Source of the DNA: Chloroflexota bacterium
GTDB taxonomy: Bacteria > Chloroflexota > Dehalococcoidia > Dehalococcoidales > UBA3254
DNA length: 7,642 bases
NCBI GenBank assembly: GCA_017860765.1
Contig: JAGDMY010000090.1
Location: 1-7,642 of the forward strand
Reading direction: 5' to 3'
Under the pieces are notes generated by a model. That model searched no databases. It was given only the letters and a program-made list of their open reading frames with translations, and was not told where the DNA came from. Position numbers and translations under genes: made by a program. This document shows positions 1-6,187 of this stretch, piece after piece (the stretch's first letter is position 1; each line of letters starts with the position of its first letter).

Positions 1-691
1 GTAGCAGGCTGCGGTAATTTTCCTCCGCCCTTGCGGCGAAAAAGGGCAGCATCCCTCCGCAGTGATGGGTGATAATTTTAAGGTCCGGGTAGCGGTCAAG
101 CACTCCCCCGAAGATCAACCTCCAGATCGCCTGGGTAGTATCAAAAGGCCAACCAAAGACATGCATCATGCGCCAGCCGGTGCGCATTTCGACGAGGGGA
201 TTGGCCTGCCAGTTAGTGGGATGGATGAAGAGAGGCAGGTTGTATTCCAGCAGTTTCTCGTAGAAGCCAAAAAAGCGGGGCGAGTCCAGACCCTCGCCTG
301 CCTGGCTGGTGGCCACCGCGACTGCCCGGCAGTCCAGTTCATTGACGTCGCGGTCAAGTTCACGCAGAGCCCCTGGCATATCCAGGAGGGAAATCAGACA
401 GATATTCACAAACTTGCCCGGATAGGCCTTGCAGAGGGCATAATTATCATCATTCGAAATGCGGCAGATTTCCGCTGCTTCTGCTGCGTTAAATCCCAGC
501 AGAATGGGAGCGGTCTGGCTCAGTGCCTGAATATCGACCCCGTATTTCTCCATCACCCCCAGACGCTTTTCCAGGTCAGCGTTGTAGGGAGCATACCCGA
601 AGTCTCTCCCGCTGCCAAAGTAATGGCTGGTCTTTTCCAGAATCTGGCAGACCGGTTGCGAAATATAGTGGGCCAGAATATCGATGATCAT
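1..691 (-). CDS. ACMSD-like amidohydrolase (amidohydrolase_2 family), 3' end cut by window edge
   Basis: The reading frame starts at the ATG at 691-689 and stays open for 230 codons to the left edge, so the C-terminus is missing. It looks like the amidohydrolase_2 / ACMSD-like TIM-barrel family, metal-dependent decarboxylases and hydrolases of carboxylated aromatic or unsaturated acids; the substrate is unknown. Family signs are the N-terminal MIID strand, a FIHP motif (H157), and THHCGGMLPFFAAR (H209/H210) at the end of a later strand. The usual N-terminal HxH metal motif reads D4-I-L6-A-H8, so the first histidine is leucine. The last family metal ligand, an aspartate, would lie off the window. 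The gene begins 23 bases after the nitroreductase stop, with a modest AGG six bases before the ATG, so the two probably share one transcript. The family call is fairly firm; catalytic competence is uncertain. Confidence 0.82.
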   Translation of the reverse strand, partial: MIIDILAHYISQPVCQILEKTSHYFGSGRDFGYAPYNADLEKRLGVMEKYGVDIQALSQTAPILLGFNAAEAAEICRISNDDNYALCKAYPGKFVNICLISLLDMPGALRELDRDVNELDCRAVAVATSQAGEGLDSPRFFGFYEKLLEYNLPLFIHPTNWQANPLVEMRTGWRMMHVFGWPFDTTQAIWRLIFGGVLDRYPDLKIITHHCGGMLPFFAARAEENYRSLL

Positions 692-714
692 CTAGCGCCT
701 GTTCGCTTCCAACC

Positions 715-1284
715 CTATTTCTGTCCGAATTTTTCATGGAAGACTATTTCTGTCAGTGTTTTTCTTGGCCGGGGATTGGGTTGAAATTCAGGATATCCCA
801 CCGGGGTCATTTCCACGACAGCAAAGTTTTGCGGCACGCCGAGGACGGTCGCCGCTTTCTGGGCATCAAATTGCCCGACGTGTACGGTGCCCAGTCCCAG
901 CGCAGTCGCTGCCAGCATGAGGTTTTCCATGGCCAGGGCTACGTCAAACATAAACCAGGATTCGCCTTTATCAGTGGTAGTTTTGCCATCATAGACCCCG
1001 GCTATCCCTTTCTCGGCACAGGCTACGATCACTACCGGGGCATTTTTAACGGCGTTTGTCGCCGGGTTGGCAGCCATAGCGGGGGTGGGGGGAGTCAACA
1101 CCTCGGACAATTGAGATTTTAAGCTATTATCCCGCACAACTATGAATCTCCAGCATTGCGTATTTGACCAGGAAGGCGCCAGCCGGGCGGCATCCAGGAT
1201 GGTCTCCAGAGTTTTTTCATCCACCGGGTCGGCCTTGTATTTGCGAATGCTGCGGCGGTTCTTGATAGCTTCCAGAATATCCAT
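715..1284 (-). CDS. Nitroreductase family FMN-dependent oxidoreductase
   Basis: A 189-residue protein of the usual nitroreductase-fold length, expected to be a cytoplasmic, dimeric FMN flavoprotein using NAD(P)H. Visible family motifs are the N-terminal FMN-phosphate segment RRSIRKY (10-16), the PSWSNTQCW segment (37-45; most relatives have QPW where this has QCW), the helix FDVALAMENLMLAA (113-126), GLGTVHVG (130-137), and the closing MTPVGYP (159-165) with RKTLTEIV (174-181). The ATG at 1284 is supported by a strong Shine-Dalgarno sequence, GAAGGAGG, at 1289-1296. A promoter lies at 1330-1358. It is the first gene of a probable two-gene unit with the amidohydrolase. The family is broad (nitroaromatics, quinones, flavins, other electron acceptors), so the physiological substrate cannot be read from sequence. 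Confidence 0.92.
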   Translation of the reverse strand: MDILEAIKNRRSIRKYKADPVDEKTLETILDAARLAPSWSNTQCWRFIVVRDNSLKSQLSEVLTPPTPAMAANPATNAVKNAPVVIVACAEKGIAGVYDGKTTTDKGESWFMFDVALAMENLMLAATALGLGTVHVGQFDAQKAATVLGVPQNFAVVEMTPVGYPEFQPNPRPRKTLTEIVFHEKFGQK

Positions 1285-1314
1285 TATGCCTCCTTCAATG
1301 ATAAATAATGCGGA

Positions 1315-1343
1315 CTCAACTAACAGTTAAGTATAACTTATAC
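1315..1343. promoter_or_regulatory. Two small dyads over the nitroreductase -10/start region (possible operator)
   Basis: GTATAA-C-TTATAC (1331-1343) is a perfect 6-base inverted repeat around one central base and overlaps the -10 element. Immediately next to it CTCAACT-AAC-AGTTAAG (1315-1331) is a 7-base inverted repeat with one mismatch, covering the predicted transcription start. This position suits repressor binding. No regulator gene is in the window, and short AT-rich dyads arise by chance. Confidence 0.25.
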
Positions 1344-1358
1344 CCTCTGGCATTTCAA
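1330..1358 (-). promoter_or_regulatory. Sigma-70-type promoter for the nitroreductase-amidohydrolase unit
   Basis: On the minus strand TTGAAA (1358-1353) is followed by a 17-base spacer and TATACT (1335-1330). Each hexamer matches five of six consensus positions. Transcription would start near 1323, leaving a leader of about 40 bases before the ATG at 1284. The call rests on sequence match alone. Confidence 0.6.
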
Positions 1359-1423
1359 AAGGGGAATTTAATTACGGGAGCTCTTACCCGGGTTTGATTT
1401 GGTGTTTTTTAATCTTGTTTTTC

Positions 1424-1445
1424 GACCTTCGGAGGTCCTCCCGAA
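1424..1445. repeat. Overlapping inverted repeats just upstream of the argS -35
   Basis: GACCT-TCGG-AGGTC (1424-1437) is a perfect 5-base inverted repeat. TTCGG (1428-1432) and CCGAA (1441-1445) form a second dyad that overlaps it and abuts the argS -35 at 1446. The two cannot form at the same time. They lie upstream of the predicted argS start, so they would act as DNA sites rather than as an argS leader. The T-rich run is on the 5' side for plus-strand transcripts and gives an A-rich tail on the minus strand, so this is not an intrinsic terminator in either direction. Confidence 0.3.
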
Positions 1446-1474
1446 TTATCATTTAGCTTGCGTTATGTTATAAT
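1446..1474 (+). promoter_or_regulatory. Extended -10 promoter for argS-trpS
   Basis: TTATCA (1446-1451, four of six matches to TTGACA) is followed by a 17-base spacer and a perfect TATAAT (1469-1474). A TG one base upstream of the hexamer (1466-1467) makes an extended -10. The start would be near 1481, giving a leader of about 45 bases before the TTG at 1526. That is too short for a T-box or similar riboswitch. Confidence 0.7.
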
Positions 1475-1525
1475 TCAGGCGTAAACTGGATTTAATTTGT
1501 AAAAATAATCACGGTAGGTGTTGGA

Positions 1526-3217
1526 TTGGTCATTCCTGATGGGATCGAGGGAATAATTGAAGCCAAGGGGCAGCTTATCGCAATGCTGACCCGGGCGGCC
1601 CGGGCGGCCCAGGAGGCCGGAAGACTGCCCCCGGTGGTCCTGCCGGAGGTAACCCTCGAGCGGCCCCAGAATCCGGAGCACGGGGACTATGCTTCCAGCT
1701 TTCCCCTGAAGCTGGCTCGAGCCGCCAGAGCTAATCCTCTGTCAATTGCCGGCGATCTGGTCAAAACGATGGGAGCAGAGTCCGGAGTCGCCGATATCTC
1801 CGTGGCGCCGCCGGGTTTTATTAATTTCACCCTTAAGAGGGGTTGGCTGACAGAGCAGGTGAATTCCATATTGACTGCCGGAGAGAAGGTTGGCAATAGC
1901 GCTAAAGGCCAGGGCGCCAAAGTGCAAATAGAGTTTGTCAGCGCCAATCCGACCGGACCTCTCCATGTAGGCAATGGCCGGGGGGCTATCCTGGGTAGTT
2001 CTTTAGCCAGGGTATTTGCGGCCGCCGGTTACAGGGTTGAACAGGAATATTACATAAATGATGCGGGCAACCAGGTTAATATTTTTTTCCGTTCCCTGTA
2101 TGCCCGCTATCAGCAAGCCTGGCATGTGGATGCGGAAATGCCTCCGGATGGTTATCAGGGCGCTTACCTGGTTGACCTGGCCAGAGAAATTGTCTCTGAA
2201 TATGCTGACCGGTTCCTGAAGATGCCTGAGGATGAAGCTGTGAAGACCCTGGGCCAGGTAGGCCTGGAGAAGATGCTGGAACAGATCAGGATGGACCTGG
2301 AGCTGCTGGGGGTTAAATTTGATGTCTGGTACCGCGAGAGCAGCCTTTATCAGAGCGGTTTATTTGAGAAGGTTACTGAAATACTTCGCCAGGGCGGCTT
2401 CCTTACCGAAAGAGAAGGGGCGACCTGGTTCGTTTCTACAGCTCTGGGCGATGATAAGGACAACGTAGTCATCCGGGGGGATGGATCGCCCACCTATTTT
2501 GCTTCAGATATTGCTTATCATTACAACAAATTTGTCCAGCGGCAATTCGATAAAGTGATCGATATCTGGGGGGCTGACCACCAGGGCCATGTCTCCCGCA
2601 TGAAGGCGGTTGTGAGCGCCCTGGGCATTGATCCCCGCCGGCTGGATGTCATTCTGTACCAGCTGGTGACGCTGGTTCGTGGCGGCGAGGTCGTCCGGCT
2701 ATCCAAGCGCAGCGGAGACATCATCACCCTGCGGGAAGTGATTGAGGAAGTGGGCGCCGATGCCTGCCGGTTCTTCTTCCTGGCCAGATCGGCGGACAGC
2801 CAGATGGACTTTGACCTCGATCTGGCCAAGAAACAGTCGCAGGATAACCCGGTATACTATGTGCAGTATGCCCATGCGCGCATCTCCTCTATTTTACGCC
2901 TGGCGCAGGAAAAGGGTATCGATTATAGCAGCGGGGATGTCTCCTTGCTCACCGGCGCGCCGGAGTTGGCCTTAATCCGCCAGCTGCTGCGGCTGTCTGA
3001 GATCGTGGAAATCATTGTGCAGACCTCAGAGCCCCATCACCTGACTTATTATGCCCAGGACCTGGCCACAGTTTTTCATAGCTTCTATAAAAAGTGTCGG
3101 GTCGTCACCAAGGATGAAGCCATGACAAAGGCCCGCTTGAAACTGGTCGACGCCACAAGGGTAGTACTGGCGAAGACGCTGCATCTGATGGGGATCACTG
3201 CCCCGGAGAAGATGTAA
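1526..3217 (+). CDS. argS: Arginyl-tRNA synthetase (class I)
   Basis: Charges tRNA-Arg with arginine using ATP, in the cytoplasm. The 563-residue length is normal for bacterial ArgRS. In order: the N-terminal additional domain specific to ArgRS (about residues 17-105, including EHGDYASSFPLKLAR), the Rossmann catalytic core with SANPTGPLHVGN (139-150), where HVGN is the HIGH-box variant, the KMSKS-equivalent LSKRSG (392-397), and the C-terminal DALR anticodon-binding domain, starting near NPVYYVQYAHAR and ending in the typical LHLMGITAPEKM. The start is set at TTG 1526: AGGTG at 1516-1520 is well spaced, an in-frame stop lies upstream at 1493, and the first in-frame ATG is about 20 codons inside a conserved helix. 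Forty bases separate it from trpS, suggesting an operon. The function is secure; only the start is inferred. Confidence 0.97.
   Translation: MVIPDGIEGIIEAKGQLIAMLTRAARAAQEAGRLPPVVLPEVTLERPQNPEHGDYASSFPLKLARAARANPLSIAGDLVKTMGAESGVADISVAPPGFINFTLKRGWLTEQVNSILTAGEKVGNSAKGQGAKVQIEFVSANPTGPLHVGNGRGAILGSSLARVFAAAGYRVEQEYYINDAGNQVNIFFRSLYARYQQAWHVDAEMPPDGYQGAYLVDLAREIVSEYADRFLKMPEDEAVKTLGQVGLEKMLEQIRMDLELLGVKFDVWYRESSLYQSGLFEKVTEILRQGGFLTEREGATWFVSTALGDDKDNVVIRGDGSPTYFASDIAYHYNKFVQRQFDKVIDIWGADHQGHVSRMKAVVSALGIDPRRLDVILYQLVTLVRGGEVVRLSKRSGDIITLREVIEEVGADACRFFFLARSADSQMDFDLDLAKKQSQDNPVYYVQYAHARISSILRLAQEKGIDYSSGDVSLLTGAPELALIRQLLRLSEIVEIIVQTSEPHHLTYYAQDLATVFHSFYKKCRVVTKDEAMTKARLKLVDATRVVLAKTLHLMGITAPEKM
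1590..1616 (+). repeat. 9-base tandem repeat inside argS
   Basis: Three consecutive 9-base units, two identical CCCGGGCGG copies and one degenerate CCCAGGAGG, encode the Ala/Arg-rich turn of the N-terminal helix (ARAARAAQEA). It preserves the reading frame and probably arose by slippage. Confidence 0.5.
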
Positions 3218-3257
3218 GCGGATGAGGAACAAATATTAATTTAGACTGGGGTAAATA

Positions 3258-4229
3258 ATGAAACGAGTATTTTCCGGGACCCGTCCGACAGGCAAATTGC
3301 ATTTAGGAAATTATCTGGGAGCTCTCCAGAACTACGTGAAGCTCCAGGATGAATACCAGTGTATTTATTGCATCGTAGACTGGCACGCCTTAACCACCTT
3401 AACAGATACCCGCGAGCTCCAGGGCAATATACTTGAAATGGCGCTGGACTGGCTGGCAGCCGGAATCGATCCCGGTCGGACCATTATCTTTGTGCAGTCT
3501 CATGTTCCCGAGGTCACCGAGCTGCACCTTCTGTTAAGCATGATTACCCCCTTAAGCTGGCTGCTGCGTGTCCCCACCTTCAAGGAGAAGGCCAAACAGC
3601 AGCCGGATAATATTAACTACGGATTGGTGGGCTACCCGGTTTTACAGACCGCTGATATCATTCTTTATAAAGCCGAAGTGGTACCGGTGGGCGAAGACCA
3701 GTTGCCCCATCTGGAGCTGGCCCGCGAGATTGTGCGACGTTTTAATACTTTGCTGGGCCCGACTTTTCCAGAGCCTGTCGCCAAGCTCACTTCTTTCCCC
3801 ATGGTAATAGGGTTGGACGGTAAGGAAAAGATGAGCAAGTCCCTGAACAATCAGCTCGAAATCTCAGCTTCGCCCGAAGAAATCACGGCCAGGATTAAAA
3901 CCGCTGTTACCGATCCGGCCCGTGTTTACCGCAAGGACATCGGCCACCCCGAAGTATGCAATATCTACCGTTTCCATCAATATTTTGACCCGGACCAGGT
4001 AGCTGACATCGCCAGAAAATGCACCACGGCGGAGATCGGCTGTGTCGACTGCAAGTTGCTGGTAGCCAGGGAAATCAACCGCTCCCTCGAGCCCTTCAGA
4101 CAAAGGAGGGCAGAGCTGGCCGCCCGGCCGGAATATGTCAGGGAAGTCCTGGAGGACGGGGCCAGAAGGGCCCGGGAAATCGCCCGGGAGACTTTGAAAG
4201 AGGCCAAGCACAGAATCGGACTTCAATAG
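3258..4229 (+). CDS. trpS: Tryptophanyl-tRNA synthetase with predicted [4Fe-4S] motif (class I)
   Basis: Charges tRNA-Trp with tryptophan. The 323-residue length is usual for bacterial TrpRS. The N-terminus has FSGTRPTGKLHLGNY with the HIGH-box variant HLGN (H15-N18); GYPVLQTADIILY and the VGEDQLPHLELAREI segment line the active site; KMSKS is at 191-195. In the C-terminal helical anticodon-binding region C234, C255, C262 and C265 form C-x20-C-x6-C-x2-C, closely matching the C-x22-C-x6-C-x2-C motif that ligates a [4Fe-4S] cluster in Thermotoga maritima TrpRS. Cluster binding here is inferred from that similarity and would suit an anaerobe. The start ATG has a weak GGGG (3248-3251) upstream. 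No Trp-codon leader peptide or T-box lies in the 40-base gap after argS, so expression probably depends on the argS promoter. Confidence 0.97.
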   Translation: MKRVFSGTRPTGKLHLGNYLGALQNYVKLQDEYQCIYCIVDWHALTTLTDTRELQGNILEMALDWLAAGIDPGRTIIFVQSHVPEVTELHLLLSMITPLSWLLRVPTFKEKAKQQPDNINYGLVGYPVLQTADIILYKAEVVPVGEDQLPHLELAREIVRRFNTLLGPTFPEPVAKLTSFPMVIGLDGKEKMSKSLNNQLEISASPEEITARIKTAVTDPARVYRKDIGHPEVCNIYRFHQYFDPDQVADIARKCTTAEIGCVDCKLLVAREINRSLEPFRQRRAELAARPEYVREVLEDGARRAREIARETLKEAKHRIGLQ

Positions 4230-4292
4230 TTGTGAGAGAGTCTCCCCAGGAGAGAAAGCTGATATAAGATTTAGGATTTAGTATTTAAGAAT

Positions 4293-4308
4293 CCTCCCCT
4301 CCCCTCCT
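4293..4308. repeat. Polypyrimidine mirror repeat in the trpS/cinA convergent junction
   Basis: On the plus strand CCTCCCCTCCCCTCC (4293-4307) reads the same forwards and backwards (mirror symmetry). The minus strand is therefore GG-A-GGGG-A-GGGG-A-GG, which would fall in the RNA 3' of cinA. Such tracts can form triplex DNA or a two-layer G-quadruplex; neither is shown here. A 6-base inverted repeat (AGGATT 4273-4278 / AATCCT 4290-4295) sits beside it, without a T-tract. Confidence 0.4.
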
Positions 4309-4333
4309 GAGTGGTAAATCGCATCTCTGCCAG

Positions 4334-5548
4334 TTAGTGCGTTTCGAGCAAAGCCTGTCTTAAGCTGAAGAGGGCCTGGGTTACCGCTCTTCTAATCAGC
4401 AGATTGGACCGCCAGGGATAGGTCTGGGCCAGATTTCGGTCGCCTGGCTTAAGACTGATAGCAATGAAAGCCCTGCCGGTCGGGGCGTCGCTGCCAGGCT
4501 CGATATAGCCATCGATACCGATTCCTATATCGGCGGCAAATTTTTGCCGGACCACCGCGGCCATGCGTGAGGCTGATTGCAGGTCTGCTTGACCGGATGG
4601 TCCCCGCTCCATTCCCCAGGCCGTCCGCATCCCTTCGTCTCCGGCAATTATCCCGCCTTTGAAGAAACTGGCACTTTGCGGAGCGTTAGCCAGTGAGCAG
4701 GATAAAAGTCCTCCGGTGAAAGACTCTGCCGAGGCCAGGGTCAGATTTTTTTCACCCAGCAGGCGGCTGACTACTTCTTCGAGCGTATCCCTGTCTGCTC
4801 CCCAGACGTTGCTTCCTAAAATTTGGCGCAGCTCGCTTTCTCGTTCGGATATCAGGGCGGAGGCATAGTCTCTATCGGGTGCCTTGGCCGTAATGCGAAG
4901 TTGAATGCCATCGAATTTGGCGTACAGGGCGAGGGTGGGGTTGGCCGAGGACATAAAGCCCCCCACTAGCTGGTCAATTTTTGCTTCAGATAACCCCCAG
5001 GTTTTAAGCGTGCGTGACAGAATGACTGCCCCGCCCTTCCTTTCTAACCTGGGCAGCACTTCCTTGAACCACATCGGCTGCATTTCGCCGGGCGGTCCGG
5101 GCAGAGAAACGATGATCTTGCCGTCTTTTTCCACCCACCAGCCTGGAGCAGTACCCAGGGGATTAGGGATAGCCGCTGCTGAAGGAATCAGGGTGGCCTG
5201 TTTCAGATTGTTCTCAGGCATTTCCAGTCCCAATCGGGCAAAATAGCCGGTAATATGGTCTTTCAACCCCGGGTCCACTTCCATTGATTCGCCCATCAGC
5301 CCGGCAATGACTTCCCGCGAAATATCCCCCTTTGTGGGGCCCAGCCCGCCTGTGATAATAATAATATCGGACCGCTCCCGGGCTTGCCGTAAGACGCCTA
5401 AAAATCGATCGTAATTATCTCCCACAATTGAAGCATAATAAAGGTCTATGCCCAGGGTGGCGAGCTGGCTGGCAATGAAGGAAGTATTGGCGTCTATTAC
5501 CTCACCAAGCAAGAGTTCGGTTCCACTGGCAATGATTTCTGCTCTCAT
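4334..5548 (-). CDS. cinA: CinA-like protein (MoCF-like N-domain plus divergent NMN-amidase C-domain)
   Basis: A 404-residue protein with the CinA domain order. The N-terminal MoaB/MogA-like (MoCF-binding, COG1058) domain is well kept: IASGTELLLGEVIDANTSF (near residues 6-24), ITGGLGPTKGD (65-75) and SLPGPPGEMQP (148-158). In characterised CinA proteins this domain hydrolyses ADP-ribose and the C-terminal PncC domain deamidates nicotinamide mononucleotide in pyridine-nucleotide salvage. Here the C-domain keeps ASAESFTGGLLS (serine S276) but is divergent afterwards. The segment that usually reads like YSNE-x-K-x-x-LLGV is GDEGMRTAWGM without the lysine, and the usual TGIAGPGGG is replaced by DGYIEPGSD. 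Amidase activity is thus doubtful. The ATG at 5548 is preferred, with AGGT just upstream; a TTG sits directly before it at 5551. The gene begins six bases after the CoA-transferase stop, implying translational coupling. Confidence 0.85.
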   Translation of the reverse strand: MRAEIIASGTELLLGEVIDANTSFIASQLATLGIDLYYASIVGDNYDRFLGVLRQARERSDIIIITGGLGPTKGDISREVIAGLMGESMEVDPGLKDHITGYFARLGLEMPENNLKQATLIPSAAAIPNPLGTAPGWWVEKDGKIIVSLPGPPGEMQPMWFKEVLPRLERKGGAVILSRTLKTWGLSEAKIDQLVGGFMSSANPTLALYAKFDGIQLRITAKAPDRDYASALISERESELRQILGSNVWGADRDTLEEVVSRLLGEKNLTLASAESFTGGLLSCSLANAPQSASFFKGGIIAGDEGMRTAWGMERGPSGQADLQSASRMAAVVRQKFAADIGIGIDGYIEPGSDAPTGRAFIAISLKPGDRNLAQTYPWRSNLLIRRAVTQALFSLRQALLETH

Positions 5549-5554
5549 CAAAAC

Positions 5555-6187
5555 CTAGATAGTGCCCTTTTTTTTCATAGCCTCCACCTCATCCGCGCTC
5601 AATCCCAGCAAATCCCGCAAGACTTCAGCGGTGTGTTCTCCCAGTTCGGGGGCAAAACCCGCGGCTTTGGTGGGAGTTTTGGAAAATTTGAAGGGAGTAT
5701 TTACCACTTTAAACTTCCCGTATTTAGGGTGTTCAAGGTCAACAATCATTTCCCGGGCTTTAATTTGAGGGTCATCGACCACCTGATCTACCCTGTTGAC
5801 CGGGCCGCAGGGAATCCTGAGCCCTTCGAAGTCCTTTATCCACTCTGCAGTAGTCCTGGTCTTTAAGGCCTCGTTAATGACCGGTTCCAGGACGTCCCAA
5901 TGCTGCGTGCGCAGCCAGCCGTTTTGGAAACGCGGGTCGTCTATCAGCTCTAATCGATTTATCGCCGAACAGAAAAGAGGCCATTGGTCATTGGCCCCGC
6001 CCCTGGGAGCCAGAGCCACATACCCATCCCTGGTAGGGAAGGCGGCAAAAGGGGAAACTACTGGATGTCGGGTTCCCAGCGGTTGGGGTATGGTCCCGGT
6101 ATTGAGATAGCGCACAAAAGCATTTTCCTGGACGGTAACCTGTGAATCCAGCATACTGACATCGATAAACTGGCCTTCTCCGCTCAC
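5555..6187 (-). CDS. CaiB/BaiF CoA-transferase, C-terminal fragment
   Basis: About 210 residues in the frame that opens at GTG 6187-6185, which overlaps the TGA of the upstream frame by four bases (GTGA). It begins inside a conserved family segment (SGEGQFIDVSMLDSQ), so the GTG is probably not an ancestral start. Then come the NTGTIPQPLGTRHPVVSPFAAF region, DGYVALAPRGGANDQWPLF with the glycine-rich loop, the LRIPCGPVNRVDQVVDDPQI stretch, and the closing NTPFKFSKTPTKAA and ELGEHTAEVLRDLLGLS, all typical of the C-terminal half of family III CoA-transferases. No clear Shine-Dalgarno sequence of its own lies before the GTG, apart from weak purine stretches in the upstream coding frame. It could be made only by reinitiation, and without the catalytic aspartate. 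The stop at 5555 lies six bases before cinA. Confidence 0.78.
   Translation of the reverse strand: MSGEGQFIDVSMLDSQVTVQENAFVRYLNTGTIPQPLGTRHPVVSPFAAFPTRDGYVALAPRGGANDQWPLFCSAINRLELIDDPRFQNGWLRTQHWDVLEPVINEALKTRTTAEWIKDFEGLRIPCGPVNRVDQVVDDPQIKAREMIVDLEHPKYGKFKVVNTPFKFSKTPTKAAGFAPELGEHTAEVLRDLLGLSADEVEAMKKKGTI

Noticed and set aside
62..784. Long plus-strand open frame (240 codons) opposite the amidohydrolase
   Set aside because: It lies antisense to two minus-strand genes with clear family motifs, and its own translation shows no recognisable domain.
1079..1094. G-rich run on the plus strand as a G-quadruplex
   Set aside because: It lies inside the nitroreductase gene and is explained by Pro codons (PPTP) on the coding strand.
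736..1122. Plus-strand open frame opposite the nitroreductase
   Set aside because: It is a shadow of the nitroreductase; the minus-strand frame has all FMN-binding motifs and a strong ribosome binding site.
1386..1393. ACCCGGGT palindrome upstream of argS
   Set aside because: An isolated eight-base palindrome not positioned on either predicted promoter; nothing else supports a site.
1481..1525. T-box or other tRNA-sensing leader before argS
   Set aside because: The predicted leader is only about 45 bases and has no T-box-like sequence; the wider region 1297-1525 has none either.
3222..3239. Five-codon mini-frame between argS and trpS as a leader peptide
   Set aside because: It has no Trp codons and no adjacent attenuator hairpin; it is a chance short frame.
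3864..4226. Minus-strand open frame of 120 codons inside trpS
   Set aside because: It is antisense to the conserved TrpRS C-terminal domain, without motifs or a ribosome binding site.
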